Origin: Streptomyces violaceoruber
GTDB lineage: Bacteria; Actinomycetota; Actinomycetes; Streptomycetales; Streptomycetaceae
NCBI RefSeq assembly: GCF_033406955.1
Contig: NZ_CP137734.1
Span: 6,758,001-6,822,000, forward strand
Reading direction: 5' to 3'
Length of the DNA: 64,000 nucleotides
In this document: positions 7,299 to 17,445 of the stretch, one piece after another
Position numbering within the stretch: the first letter of the stretch is position 1
Layout: each line of letters opens with the position of its first letter
Translations under genes and position numbers: made by a program
The notes under the pieces: model-generated
The model's input: the letters and a program-made list of their open reading frames with translations, nothing else
Told to the model about the DNA's origin: nothing
The model's database searches: none

Positions 7299-9909
7299 GA
7301 TCCCCCTCGGCGACTGGGTCAACAGCACCGTCGACTGGCTGCTCGACAACGTCTCCTGGCTCTTCACCTTCCTCAAGGACATCTTCACCGGCGCCTACGA
7401 CGGCATCAACGCCGTCCTCCAGGCCCCCGAGCCGCTGCTGCTCGCCGGCATCTTCGCCGTGATCGCCTTCTGGCTGCGCGGCACCTTCGCGGGCATCCTC
7501 TCCTTCGCCGGGTTCGCCTTCATCGACTCCCTCGAACTGTGGGAGAACGCGATGGTCACCCTCGCGCTCCTGCTGGTCGCCACGATCATCGCCCTGGTCG
7601 TGGCGGTGCCGGTGGGCATCTGGGCGGCCCGCTCGGACCGGGTGAGCGCGTTCGTGCGGCCGGTCCTGGACTTCATGCAGACGCTGCCCGCGATGATCTA
7701 CCTGATCCCGGCGATCCTGTTCTTCGGGACCGGCTCCGCCCCGGGCATCGTGGCCACCCTGATCTTCGCCCTCGCCCCCGGCGTCCGCATGACCGAGCTG
7801 GGCATCCGCCAGGTCGACAAGGAGCTGGTCGAGGCGGCCGAGGCGTTCGGCACCACGCCCGGCAACACCCTGCTGCGCGTCCAGCTCCCGCTGGCGCTGC
7901 CCACGGTGATGGCGGGCGTCAACCAGGTCATCATGCTCGGCCTGTCCATGGCCGCGATCGCCGGCATGGTCGGCACCGGTGGCCTCGGCGGCGACGTCAT
8001 GGAGTCCATCGGCCAGCTCAACGTCGGCCTCGGCGCCGAGGCCGGTCTCGCCATCGTGATCCTCGCGATCTACCTGGACCGCATGACCAGCGCCCTGGGC
8101 ACCCACGTCTCCCCGCTGGGCCGCCGCGCCGCCGCCAAGGCGCGCGCCGCCAAGGGCCTGAAGATCTGGTCCTACCGCCCCCAGCCGCAGGTCGCCGTGG
8201 TCGGCATCGTGATCCTCGCCCTGGTGGCCGGCGGCATGGGCATGTTCGGCGGCGGCTCCGACGACGCCGACACGGCCGGCGGCGGCAAGAACGTCGGCGA
8301 CGGCAAGAAGGTCTCCATCGGCTACATCCCCTGGGACGAGGGCGTCGCCTCCACCTTCCTGTGGAAGGAGATCCTGGAGCAGCGCGGCTTCGAGGTCGAG
8401 GCCAAGCAGTTCGAGGCCGGCCCGCTCTACACCGCGCTCGCCCAGGGCAACATCGACTTCCAGACCGACTCGTGGCTGCCGACGACCCACGAGCAGTACT
8501 GGAAGAAGTACGGCAAGCAGCTCGAGGACCTCGGCTCCTGGTACGACGAGACGTCGCTGGAGCTGACCGTCCCGGCGTACATGAAGGACATCAACTCCCT
8601 CGAGGACCTCAAGGGCAAGGCCGACCTCTTCGGCGGGAAGATCACCGGCATCGAGCCCAGCGCCGGTGAGATGAACCTGCTCAAGACCAAGGTGCTCAAG
8701 GAGTACGGCCTCGACAAGGAGTACAAGGTCGTCGACAGCTCCACGCCGGCGATGCTGGCCGAGCTGAAGCGGGCCTACAGCAAGCAGGAACCGATCGTCA
8801 CCACGCTGTGGTCCCCGCACTGGGCGTACAACGACTACAAGCTGAAGAAGCTGAAGGACCCCAAGGGCGCCTGGGGCAAGGGCGACGGCGTGCACTCGCT
8901 GTCCCGCAAGGGCTTCTCGGGCGACAACCCGGTCGTGGCCAAGTGGCTGAAGGACTTCTCCATGACGGAGAAGCAGCTCACCAGCCTCGAGGCCGAGATC
9001 AACAAGGCCGGCAAGGGACAGCAGCAGGAGGCCGTCCGCACCTGGCTCGAGGCCAACCCGGGCGTCGTCGACAAGCTCGCCCCGGTCGAGGGCGGCTCCG
9101 GCGCCACTCCCGCGGAGGCCAAGCAGCCGCTCGACGTGGCCTGGTTCCCCTGGGAGGAGGACGTCGCCGTCACCTACCTGTGGAAGAACGTCCTCGAGCG
9201 CCGCGGCTACAAGATGAACCTGAAGCAGATGGACGTCGGCCCGGTCTACACCGGCCTCGCCTCCGGCGGCATCGACCTCAACTTCGACGCCTGGCTGCCC
9301 TACGCCCAGAGCAACTACTGGAACAAGCACAAGGACAACCTCGTCGACCTGGGCACCTGGTACGAACCGACCTCCCTGGAGATCGCCGTCCCCTCGTACG
9401 TGAAGGACGTCAAGTCCCTCGCCGACCTCAAGGGCAAGAGCGACCTCTTCGACGGGAAGATCATCGGCATCGAGCCCGGCACCGGTGAGATGCAGCTGCT
9501 GAAGAACGACGTCCTGCCCGGCTACGGCCTCGAGGACGAGTACGAGGTCGTCGACGGCTCCACGCCCGCCATGCTGGCCGAGCTCAAGCGGGCCCTCGCC
9601 AAGAAGGAGCCGGTCGCGGTCACCCTGTGGTCGCCGCACTGGGCCTACAGCGACTACGAGCTGACCAAGCTGAAGGACCCGAAGAAGGCCTTCGGCGAGG
9701 GCAACACGATCCGGACCATCTCCAGCAAGAAGTTCCCCGAGCAGTATCCGCAGCTCACGAAGTGGATCAAGAACTTCAAGATGAGCGAGGACGAGCTGGG
9801 CAGCCTGGAGGCCGAGATCAAGGACCGCGGTCAGGGCCAGGAGGAGGAAGCCGTCGCCGCCTGGCTGAAGGAGCACCCGGACGTCGTCGGCCGGATGACC
9901 CCGCAGTAG
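7291..9909 (+). CDS. Glycine betaine/proline ABC transporter: permease fused to two tandem substrate-binding domains
   Basis: One 872-residue polypeptide. Residues 1-290 are an OpuAB/ProW-type permease with several membrane helices and the EAA loop (ELVEAAEAFGTTPGNTLLRVQLPLALP). A further helix at about 303-323 is followed by a Gly-rich linker and two homologous OpuAC domains, about 345-600 and 617-870. Each keeps the Trp residues expected for the quaternary-ammonium cage: IPWDEG, DSWLP and TLWSPHWAY in the first; FPWEED, DAWLP and TLWSPHWAY in the second. A dimeric transporter would display four receptor domains. Proteins with two tandem OpuAC domains are known in actinobacteria. GTG start inside the ATPase stop region. 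Confidence 0.94.
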   Translation: MPRIPLGDWVNSTVDWLLDNVSWLFTFLKDIFTGAYDGINAVLQAPEPLLLAGIFAVIAFWLRGTFAGILSFAGFAFIDSLELWENAMVTLALLLVATIIALVVAVPVGIWAARSDRVSAFVRPVLDFMQTLPAMIYLIPAILFFGTGSAPGIVATLIFALAPGVRMTELGIRQVDKELVEAAEAFGTTPGNTLLRVQLPLALPTVMAGVNQVIMLGLSMAAIAGMVGTGGLGGDVMESIGQLNVGLGAEAGLAIVILAIYLDRMTSALGTHVSPLGRRAAAKARAAKGLKIWSYRPQPQVAVVGIVILALVAGGMGMFGGGSDDADTAGGGKNVGDGKKVSIGYIPWDEGVASTFLWKEILEQRGFEVEAKQFEAGPLYTALAQGNIDFQTDSWLPTTHEQYWKKYGKQLEDLGSWYDETSLELTVPAYMKDINSLEDLKGKADLFGGKITGIEPSAGEMNLLKTKVLKEYGLDKEYKVVDSSTPAMLAELKRAYSKQEPIVTTLWSPHWAYNDYKLKKLKDPKGAWGKGDGVHSLSRKGFSGDNPVVAKWLKDFSMTEKQLTSLEAEINKAGKGQQQEAVRTWLEANPGVVDKLAPVEGGSGATPAEAKQPLDVAWFPWEEDVAVTYLWKNVLERRGYKMNLKQMDVGPVYTGLASGGIDLNFDAWLPYAQSNYWNKHKDNLVDLGTWYEPTSLEIAVPSYVKDVKSLADLKGKSDLFDGKIIGIEPGTGEMQLLKNDVLPGYGLEDEYEVVDGSTPAMLAELKRALAKKEPVAVTLWSPHWAYSDYELTKLKDPKKAFGEGNTIRTISSKKFPEQYPQLTKWIKNFKMSEDELGSLEAEIKDRGQGQEEEAVAAWLKEHPDVVGRMTPQ

Positions 9910-9931
9910 CGCGGCACTCCGCGACGGTCAC

Positions 9932-9987
9932 CCCGAGGGGTGGGCCCGGCGGCGTCTTCCCCAGGCGCCCCGGGTCCACCCCTCGGG
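9932..9987 (+). terminator. Hairpin downstream of the glycine betaine transporter operon
   Basis: CCCGAGGGGTGGGCCC (9932-9947) pairs with GGGTCCACCCCTCGGG (9972-9987): a 16-bp stem with one G-U pair, and a smaller GGCG/CGCC stem inside the loop. It begins 23 nt after the stop codon. There is no U-tract, as is common for Streptomyces terminators. The rest of 9988-10282 shows only low-information sequence and the regulator's promoter region. Confidence 0.65.
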
Positions 9988-10282
9988 CCGTTCCCGGACC
10001 GGACACGGTAGGGATTCGGCCAACCACGGAGCGCCAGGTCCCGGCCTGAGCGTGCCCCGGCCCGGGCGCGGGAGGCTGGCGGGAACACGGAAGGCCGTCC
10101 ACGCCTTGAACCGGTAAGGCCTGCGCCACGGCGCGCGGACGGTCCCGCCCGTGGCGAGAAACGTGAGGTCGCGGCCACCACACCGTGACATCGATGTGAC
10201 GGCCGCATGAAACGGTTTGCCGAACATGCGTAGGGTGCAGAGAAACTCATCAGGACGACGGGTGAAGGAGGGAGCCGGAGCG

Positions 10283-10852
10283 ATGGGCGACCACAAAGAT
10301 CAGCACCTCCGGGTGGGCGCGGCCGTACGGCGGCGGCGCCGGGACCTCGAACTCACCCTCGCCGTGGTGTCCGAGCGCAGCGGCCTGTCCGTGCCCTTCC
10401 TGAGCCAGATCGAGAACGACCGGGCGCGGCCCAGCCAGACCTCCCTGGAGAAGGTGGCCGACGCCCTGCGCACCACCGCCGTGGAACTGCTCGCCGCGGC
10501 CGACCCCGCGTGCAGCGTCGACGTGGTCCGTGCCGAGGAGCCCGACCCCGAGCTGGCACCCAGGGTGCGCTCCCTGGTGCGCGGGCACCACCAGATGCAC
10601 GCCTCCGAGTTCACCGGCGACCACGACGCCGGCCGGGAACTGCAGTACCGCAACGACCAGTTGATGTTCGTCGCCGAGGGCGCCGTCGAGATCGAGGCCG
10701 AGGGCCGGGCCTACCGGCTCGGGCGCGGCGACACGCTGTACCTCACCGGCGGGGTCCGGCACCGCTGGCGGGCCACCGTGCCGGACACCCGGCTGATCGT
10801 CGTCGCCGTCGCCGAGCACATCGAGGCGGTCCGGGAAGGCCCCCGCCGGTGA
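10283..10852 (+). CDS. XRE-family transcriptional regulator with C-terminal cupin sensor domain
   Basis: DNA-binding regulator of 189 residues. An N-terminal HTH_3 domain (residues about 10-65, with LSVPFLSQIENDRARPSQTSLEKVADAL as its recognition and support helices) is followed by a beta-barrel cupin (about 105-180: GDTLYLTGGVRHRWR is the second cupin motif). Such proteins usually bind a small metabolite in the cupin barrel. AAGGAGGGA 9 nt upstream supports the ATG at 10283. The BtuF-like gene starts 10 bp downstream on the same strand, so the pair is probably cotranscribed. The ligand is unknown. Confidence 0.9.
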   Translation: MGDHKDQHLRVGAAVRRRRRDLELTLAVVSERSGLSVPFLSQIENDRARPSQTSLEKVADALRTTAVELLAAADPACSVDVVRAEEPDPELAPRVRSLVRGHHQMHASEFTGDHDAGRELQYRNDQLMFVAEGAVEIEAEGRAYRLGRGDTLYLTGGVRHRWRATVPDTRLIVVAVAEHIEAVREGPRR

Positions 10853-11508
10853 GGGCGTGCCGGTGAGGGTGGTCTCCCTGGTGCCGTCGCTGACCGAGGC
10901 GGTGGCCCGTACCGTGCCGGGTGCCCTGGTCGGCGCCACGGACTGGTGCACCCACCCGGCCGGTCTCGACGTCGTCCGCGTCGGCGGCACCAAGAACCCG
11001 GACACCGACCGCGTCCTCTCCCTCGCCCCGGACCTGGTCGTCGCCAACGAGGAGGAGAACCGCGCCCCCGACCTGGACGTCCTGCGTGCGGCGGGCGTCG
11101 AGGTGCTGGTGACCGAGGTGCGCACCGTCCCGCAGGCCGTCACCGAGCTGGACCGGGTGCTGACCGCCTGCGGCGCGCCCTCCCGACCCCGCTGGCTGGA
11201 CGAGGCGCAGGCCGCCTGGGCGGACCCGCCCGCCCCCGAGCGGCGTGCCACGGCCGTCGTACCGATCTGGCGCAGGCCCTGGATGGTGCTGGGCCGCGAC
11301 ACCTTCGCGGGCGACGTCCTGGCCCGCCTCGGTGTCAACCACCTGTACGCCGCGCACGCCGAGCGCTACCCGAGGATCCCGGTGGACGAACTGCGGGCGG
11401 CCGGCCCGGATGTCGTGGTCCTGCCCGACGAGCCGTACCGCTTCACCGCCGACGACGGCCCGGAGGCCTTCCCCGGCCTGCCCTGTGCCCTCGTCGACGG
11501 GCGGCACC

Positions 11509-12690
<1,182 letters not shown>

Positions 12691-12738
12691 GGCTCCACGG
12701 TCGTGGCGTGCGTAGTGCCTGACCAGGGACCCTGTTTC

Positions 12739-12762
12739 TATGAGGACATAAGCTGGGGTTAT
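12739..12762. promoter_or_regulatory. Overlapping dyads between the TDT transporter and LysR genes (candidate LysR operator)
   Basis: Two adjoining inverted repeats: TATG-AGGA-CATA at 12739-12750 and ATAA-N7-TTAT at 12748-12762. The second overlaps the LysR start codon. LysR regulators typically bind such AT-rich dyads in the shared intergenic region and repress themselves. Assignment is inferred from position. Confidence 0.5.
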
Positions 12763-13738
12763 GGGCAGCGGCGCGGGCAGCAGTACGAACGGTGGCACGG
12801 GCGGTGGCACCGAGGGCGGGCACGACACACGGGCACGGCAGGTGGCGGGCTCGCTGGCACACCGGGTACCGGACCTCGGGGCGATGGAGCTGTTGCTGGC
12901 GGTGGCCCGGCTGGGCAGCCTCGGCGGGGCGGCGCGCGAGCTGGGCATCACCCAGCCGGCCGCCAGCAGCCGCATCCGCTCGATGGAACGGCAACTCGGC
13001 GTCGCCCTGGTGGACCGCTCGCCGCGCGGCTCCCGGCTCACCGACGCGGGGGCGCTGGTCACGGACTGGGCGCGGCGGATCGTGGAGGCCGCCGAGGCGT
13101 TCGACGCGGGCGCGCAGGCGCTGCGCGACCGCCGGGACTCGCGGCTCCGGGTCGCGGCGAGCATGACGATCGCCGAGTACCTGCTGCCGGGCTGGCTGGT
13201 CGCGCTGCGCGCCCAGCTGCCGGACACCGCGGTGTCGCTGCTCGCGGGCAACTCGGCGGCCGTCGCGGAGCGCCTGCTGGCCGACGACGCCGACCTCGGC
13301 TTCGTGGAGGGGGTCAGTGTGCCGACCGGCCTGGACTCCGCGGTCATCGGCCACGACCGGCTCATCGTCGTGACCGCGCCGGGTCACCCCTGGGCCCGGC
13401 GCCGACGCCCGCTGGAGGCGGCGGAGCTGGCGGCCACCCCGCTGATCCTGCGGGAGAAGGGCTCGGGCACCCGGCAGGTCCTGGACGCGGCGCTGGGCGG
13501 CCTGGCCCGCCCCCTGATCGAGCTGTCCTCGACCACGGCGGTGAAGGCCGCCGCGGTGGGCGGCGCCGGCCCGTCCGTCCTCAGCGAGCTCGCCGTCGGC
13601 GAGGAACTGACCACCCGGCGCCTGGTGAGCGTCCCCGTGGCCGACGTCGTCCTGGCCCGCGACCTGCGAGCGGTCTGGCCCACCGGCCACCGCCCCACCG
13701 GCCCGGCCCGCCAACTGCTGTCCCTGACCAGGGCGTAG
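12761..13738 (+). CDS. LysR-family transcriptional regulator
   Basis: 325 residues. A 40-residue Gly-rich N-terminal extension precedes the LysR winged helix (MELLLAVARLGSLGGAARELGITQPAASSRIRSMERQLG is the helix-turn-helix and wing, residues about 43-82), and an effector-binding domain follows (RLRVAASMTIAEYLLPGWL onward). The effector domain resembles CbbR/CysB-like members, including the ILREKGSGTRQVLD segment. ATG at 12761; a start at the internal ATG (codon 43) would cut into the first helix and is unlikely. It is divergent from the TDT transporter and probably controls it. Confidence 0.9.
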   Translation: MGSGAGSSTNGGTGGGTEGGHDTRARQVAGSLAHRVPDLGAMELLLAVARLGSLGGAARELGITQPAASSRIRSMERQLGVALVDRSPRGSRLTDAGALVTDWARRIVEAAEAFDAGAQALRDRRDSRLRVAASMTIAEYLLPGWLVALRAQLPDTAVSLLAGNSAAVAERLLADDADLGFVEGVSVPTGLDSAVIGHDRLIVVTAPGHPWARRRRPLEAAELAATPLILREKGSGTRQVLDAALGGLARPLIELSSTTAVKAAAVGGAGPSVLSELAVGEELTTRRLVSVPVADVVLARDLRAVWPTGHRPTGPARQLLSLTRA

Positions 13739-14456
13739 CAGCGCCGGCACAGCCGATCGGGGCCCGCCCCGCAATCGCACGGGCGACCGGCCCGCCCCGT
13801 GGGTTGCGAGCCGTGGTGCCGGTCAGGGCCCGTCCGGGGGGTGTGGGGGCCGTCCTGTCCAGCGGGCCGCGGTGTCGTCCGATCCGTCGGTCCCGGTGCC
13901 GCTGGTGGGTTCGTGGAGGGGCGTTGCCGACTTGGGCGTGGGCGCGCCGACGGGGCCGGTCGAGGCCTGTCCGGGGGCGCCGTGGGCCCCGGCCCGGCGG
14001 GCTGCGACGCCGCGTGGTCCGTCGGTCCACGTGCCGCCGGTCCGGCTCGTCGACGGGCGTTGGCGACCCGGGTGCGGGGTGCGGGGTGCGGGGTGCGGGG
14101 TGCGGTGACGGGGCCAGGCCGGGACCGGTCCGGGGCGGTGCGCGGGACCTCGGGGCCCGCGGGGCGTGCTGCGTGTGGCGTGCGGCGTGCGGCGTGCTCG
14201 CACGTTCCGCCGGGGCGGTGGTCGGGCGTCGCCGTCTTCGTCACCGGCCGGGGCCGGGCCGGTCCTCGGGCACCGGTCGGCCCGGACGGGCCGCGGCCAC
14301 CAGGGGGGCGTTGGCGACCCGGGTGCGGGGCGCGGCGACGGGGCCAGGCCGGGACCGGTCCGGGGCGGTGCGCGGGACCTCGGGGCCCGCGGGCCGCGGG
14401 GCGTGCGGCGTGCTCGCACGTTTCGCCGGGGCGGTGGTCGGGCGTCGCCGTCTTCG
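13739..14456. repeat. Degenerate GC-rich repeat array with no gene
   Basis: 718 bp between the LysR gene and the hydrolase 3' end. It contains a degenerate unit around 13880-13940 and 14010-14070 (GTCGGTCC, GTGCCGC, GGGCGTTG motifs recurring), a run of tandem GTGCGGG heptamers at about 14070-14105, and two copies of a roughly 216-251-bp block described separately. The apparent open frames here are repeat translations with no start context or family resemblance. Confidence 0.75.
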
Positions 14457-14522
14457 TCACCGGCCGGGGCCGGGCCGGTCCTCGGGCACCGGTCGGCCCG
14501 GACGGGCCGCGGCCACCAGGGC
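14056..14522. repeat. Direct repeat (about 230 bp) whose second copy includes the 3' end of the gamma-glutamyl hydrolase gene
   Basis: Block A runs 14056-14306 and block B 14307-14522. Matching landmarks: GGCGTTGGCGACCCGGGTGC at 14056 and 14307, ACGGGGCCAGGCCGGGACC at 14108 and 14338, GGCGTGCTCGCACGTT/TTTCGCC at 14191 and 14407. The offset falls from 251 to 216 bp because of indels in the heptamer run and a GTGTGGCG insertion in block A. Block B continues through the stop codon into the hydrolase gene to about 14520, so about 64 bp of coding DNA has a copy downstream. Confidence 0.85.
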
Positions 14523-15185
14523 CCGCATCACCCGTACGTCCTCGCCCATCTCCGGATGCCACTGCACGCCCAGGACCCAGCCGGAACCGGAGGGCATCTC
14601 CAGGGCCTCCACGGTGCCGTCCGCCGCGTGGGCCGAGGCGACCAGACCGCTGCCGAGCCGGTCCACCGCCTGGTGGTGGTACGTCGGAACGAACGTCTCC
14701 TCCGGCACGGCACCGGCGTACAGCGTGCCCGGCACCGGCCGGACCGGGTGGCCGCCGAAGACGCCCACCACCTCGGCGTGCCCCTCGATGTGCTGGACGA
14801 GGGTGCCGCCCAGGGCGACGTTGAGCAGCTGCATGCCCCGGCAGATGCCCAGCAGCGGGACGCGCGCGGCCAGGGCCGCCTCGATGAGCGCCAGCTCCCA
14901 GGTGTCCCGGGCCCGGGCCGGCGGGCCGGTGCGCGGGTCGGGCTCGGCGCCGTAACGCACCGGCTCCACGTCCGGGCCGCCCGCGATCACCACCCCGTCG
15001 ACGCGGGCGACGGTCGCCGCGGCGTGCTCCGGCGCGTCCGGCGGGAGCATCGCGGCCAGACCGCCCGCCCGCTGCACCAGCCGCGGATATCCGGCCGGCA
15101 ACAGCGCCGCCTCCAGCTCCCACACGCCCCAGCGCGCCCCGGACTCCAGATACGTGCTGACACCGATCAGCGGCCGGTCGGCCAT
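14457..15185 (-). CDS. Gamma-glutamyl-gamma-aminobutyrate hydrolase-like class I amidotransferase (PuuD family)
   Basis: Hydrolyses a gamma-glutamyl-amide to glutamate plus an amine or amino acid. The class I glutamine amidotransferase nucleophile elbow is GICRGMQLLN (Cys about 110). The His-Glu partners are in GVQWHPEM, with the conserved YHHQAVDRLG before it. 242 residues, cytoplasmic, ATG at 15185. It neighbours a GlnA-like ligase, an aldehyde dehydrogenase and a GntR regulator, as expected of a gamma-glutamylated amine degradation route. The last 21 codons (PGRPVPEDRPGPGR region) belong to the repeated block, so the C-terminus may have been reshaped by repeat expansion. Confidence 0.9.
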   Translation of the reverse strand: MADRPLIGVSTYLESGARWGVWELEAALLPAGYPRLVQRAGGLAAMLPPDAPEHAAATVARVDGVVIAGGPDVEPVRYGAEPDPRTGPPARARDTWELALIEAALAARVPLLGICRGMQLLNVALGGTLVQHIEGHAEVVGVFGGHPVRPVPGTLYAGAVPEETFVPTYHHQAVDRLGSGLVASAHAADGTVEALEMPSGSGWVLGVQWHPEMGEDVRVMRALVAAARPGRPVPEDRPGPGR

Positions 15186-15260
15186 CCGTCCTCCAGGTGA
15201 TGGATCGGGCAATGGACCGTTCCCACACCTTTGCCGGAGCGCGTGGTCACGGCAATACGC

Positions 15261-16004
15261 TCACGTCAGAAACCCGCGCAGCAGCGCCGCCGTGCCCGCG
15301 CAGTGCTCCCGGGCGATCTCCCGCGCCCCGTCCGCGTCCCCGTCGAGCACCGCCTCCACCAGCGCGGCGTGCTGACGCTGGGAGTGCTCCAGGTTGCGCA
15401 CCAGCAGCGGGATGCAGTCCAGCAGGTCGTTCAGGGTGGCGCGGACGGCCGCGTACTGCGCCGCCAGCGCCGGTGAGCCGCACAGCTCCGCCAGGGTCAG
15501 GTGCAGCATCGTGTCCAGCCGCCGGTACTGCGCGAGCGGCGCGTCCCGCGTGCCGGCCAGCGCGTCGCGCAGCCGCGCCGCCCGCGCCCCGGCCAGACCG
15601 TGCGCCGCGCACAGCCCGGCCGCGCCCGCCTCCAGCACCTCCCGGAAGCGCAGCACGTCCTCGATGTCGACCCCGGCCACCCGGCGCCGCAGCTCGTCCT
15701 CGCCGCCCGCGTCCGCCCGGGGCAGCACGAACGTCCCGCCGTAGCGGCCGCGCCGCGCCTGCACCAGCCCCTGGTCCTGGAGCACCCGCAGCACCTCGCG
15801 CAGCGTGACGCGGCTGATGCCCAGCCGCTCCGCCAGCTCCCGCTCGGCCGGCAGCCGCTCGCCCGCCGCCACCAGGCCCAGCCTGACGACCTGGAGGATC
15901 TGCTCCAGCGCCTCCTCGAAGCCGTTCCCGGCGCGCACCGGCCGCAGCACCGGCGCCAGCCGGTCCGTCACGCTCCCGGCACTCCCGCCGGATTCCTCCC
16001 GCAC
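15261..16004 (-). CDS. GntR-family (FadR subfamily) transcriptional regulator
   Basis: DNA-binding repressor, 247 residues from the GTG at 16004 (AAGGGGG about 9 nt upstream); TTG 16025 and GTG 15971 are other in-frame starts. The winged helix has LPAERELAERLGISRVTLREVLRVLQDQGLV as in FadR, followed by an all-helical FCD ligand domain with the metal/ligand residues of the FadR group (DLDTMLHLTLAEL, RNLEHSQRQHAALVEAVLDGD with its conserved His). Divergent from the GlnA-like gene with only 74 bp between starts, so it very probably controls that operon and possibly itself. Confidence 0.92.
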   Translation of the reverse strand: MREESGGSAGSVTDRLAPVLRPVRAGNGFEEALEQILQVVRLGLVAAGERLPAERELAERLGISRVTLREVLRVLQDQGLVQARRGRYGGTFVLPRADAGGEDELRRRVAGVDIEDVLRFREVLEAGAAGLCAAHGLAGARAARLRDALAGTRDAPLAQYRRLDTMLHLTLAELCGSPALAAQYAAVRATLNDLLDCIPLLVRNLEHSQRQHAALVEAVLDGDADGAREIAREHCAGTAALLRGFLT

Positions 16005-16028
16005 GCGGCCGCGCCCCCTTCCCAACCA

Positions 16029-16048
16029 AAGGTTCCCGGCAATACCTT
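16029..16048. promoter_or_regulatory. Inverted repeat AAGGT-N10-ACCTT between gntR and the glnA-like gene
   Basis: AAGGT (16029-16033) and ACCTT (16044-16048) flank ten bases in the divergent intergenic region, 31 bp before the GTG start of the ligase gene. Placement suits a GntR operator; identity is inferred. Confidence 0.4.
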
Positions 16049-16078
16049 ATGTCTCCCGGCCAGAAGGAGGCTCTCCCC

Positions 16079-17437
16079 GTGGCAGACCGCACACCCCCGC
16101 TCGGGGTCGAGGAACTGCACGCCCTCGTCGCCGCCGGTGACATCGACACCGTCGTCCTCGCCTTCCCCGACATGCAGGGCCGCCTCCAGGGCAAGCGGTT
16201 CGCCGCCCGGTTCTTCCTCGACGAGGTCCTGGAACACGGCACCGAGGGCTGCAACTACCTCCTCGCCGTGGACGCCGACATGAACACCGTCGACGGCTAC
16301 GCCATGTCCTCCTGGGACCGCGGCTACGGCGACTTCGCCATGCGCGCCGACCCGGCCACCCTGCGCCGGCTCCCCTGGAACGAGGGCACCGCGATGGCCG
16401 TCGCCGACCTCGCCTGGGAGGACGGCTCCCCGGTGCTCGCCGCGCCCCGCCAGATCCTGCGCCGCCAGCTGGAGCGGCTCGCCGGACACGGGTACACCGC
16501 ACAGGTCGGCACCGAGCTGGAGTTCATCGTCTTCCGGGACACCTACGAACACGCCTGGGACGCGAACTACCGCGGCCTGACCCCGGCCAACCAGTACAAC
16601 GTCGACTACTCCGTCCTCGGCACCGGCCGCGTCGAACCCCTGCTGCGCCGCATCCGCAACGAGATGGCCGGCGCCGGCCTCACCGTCGAGTCCGCCAAGG
16701 GCGAGTGCAACCCCGGCCAGCACGAGATCGCCTTCCGCTACGACGAGGCCCTGGTCACCTGCGACCAGCACGCCGTCTACAAGACCGGCGCCAAGGAGAT
16801 CGCCGCCCAGGAGGGCATGTCCCTCACCTTCATGGCCAAGTACAACGAGCTGGAAGGCAACTCCTGCCACATCCACCTCTCGCTCGCCGACGCCGACGGC
16901 CGCAACGCCATGGCCGAGGGAGGGGGAATGTCCGACGTCATGCGGCACTTCCTCGCCGGACAGCTGGTGGCGCTGCGCGAGTTCTCCCTCCTCTACGCCC
17001 CGCACATCAACTCCTACAAGCGCTTCCAGCCCGGTTCCTTCGCCCCCACCGCCGTCGCCTGGGGCCACGACAACCGCACCTGCGCCCTGCGCGTCGTCGG
17101 CCACGGCCGCTCCCTCCGCTTCGAGAACCGGCTCCCCGGCGGCGACGTCAACCCCTACCTCGCGGTGGCCGGCCTGGTCGCGGCCGGACTGCACGGCATC
17201 GAGCAGCGGCTGGAACTGCCCGAGCCCTGCCCCGGCAACGCGTACACCGCCGACTTCGCGCACGTCCCCACCACCCTGCGCGAGGCCGCCGAGCTGTGGG
17301 AGAACAGCGCTCTGGCCAAGGCCGCCTTCGGGGACGAGGTCGTCGCCCACTACCGGAACATGGCCCGCGTCGAACTGGACGCCTTCGACGCCGCCGTCAC
17401 CGACTGGGAACTGCGCCGCTCCTTCGAACGCATGTGA
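16079..17437 (+). CDS. Glutamine synthetase-like gamma-glutamyl-amine ligase (GlnA4-like)
   Basis: ATP-dependent glutamate-amine ligase of the GS type I fold, 452 residues. Catalytic-domain motifs are present: TELEF, ESAKGECNPGQHEIAF, GNSCHIHLSL, KRFQPGSFAPTAVAWGHDNR (ATP site) and RFENRLPGGDVNPYLA. The DGSSI ammonium-site motif of true GlnA is absent (DADMNTVDGYAMSSW occupies that place) and the NLYELP adenylylation loop is missing. With the neighbouring hydrolase, aldehyde dehydrogenase and SDR this points to gamma-glutamylation of an amine; the Streptomyces GlnA4 paralogue acts on ethanolamine. GTG 16079 is set by AAGGAGG 8-9 nt upstream; ATG 16049 would place that site inside the gene. 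Confidence 0.88.
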   Translation: MADRTPPLGVEELHALVAAGDIDTVVLAFPDMQGRLQGKRFAARFFLDEVLEHGTEGCNYLLAVDADMNTVDGYAMSSWDRGYGDFAMRADPATLRRLPWNEGTAMAVADLAWEDGSPVLAAPRQILRRQLERLAGHGYTAQVGTELEFIVFRDTYEHAWDANYRGLTPANQYNVDYSVLGTGRVEPLLRRIRNEMAGAGLTVESAKGECNPGQHEIAFRYDEALVTCDQHAVYKTGAKEIAAQEGMSLTFMAKYNELEGNSCHIHLSLADADGRNAMAEGGGMSDVMRHFLAGQLVALREFSLLYAPHINSYKRFQPGSFAPTAVAWGHDNRTCALRVVGHGRSLRFENRLPGGDVNPYLAVAGLVAAGLHGIEQRLELPEPCPGNAYTADFAHVPTTLREAAELWENSALAKAAFGDEVVAHYRNMARVELDAFDAAVTDWELRRSFERM

Positions 17438-17445
17438 GGCACCGG

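Noticed and set aside
14070..14105. Heptamer run considered as a CRISPR-like array
   Set aside because: Contiguous 7-bp units with no spacers and no cas genes; simple slippage repeat.
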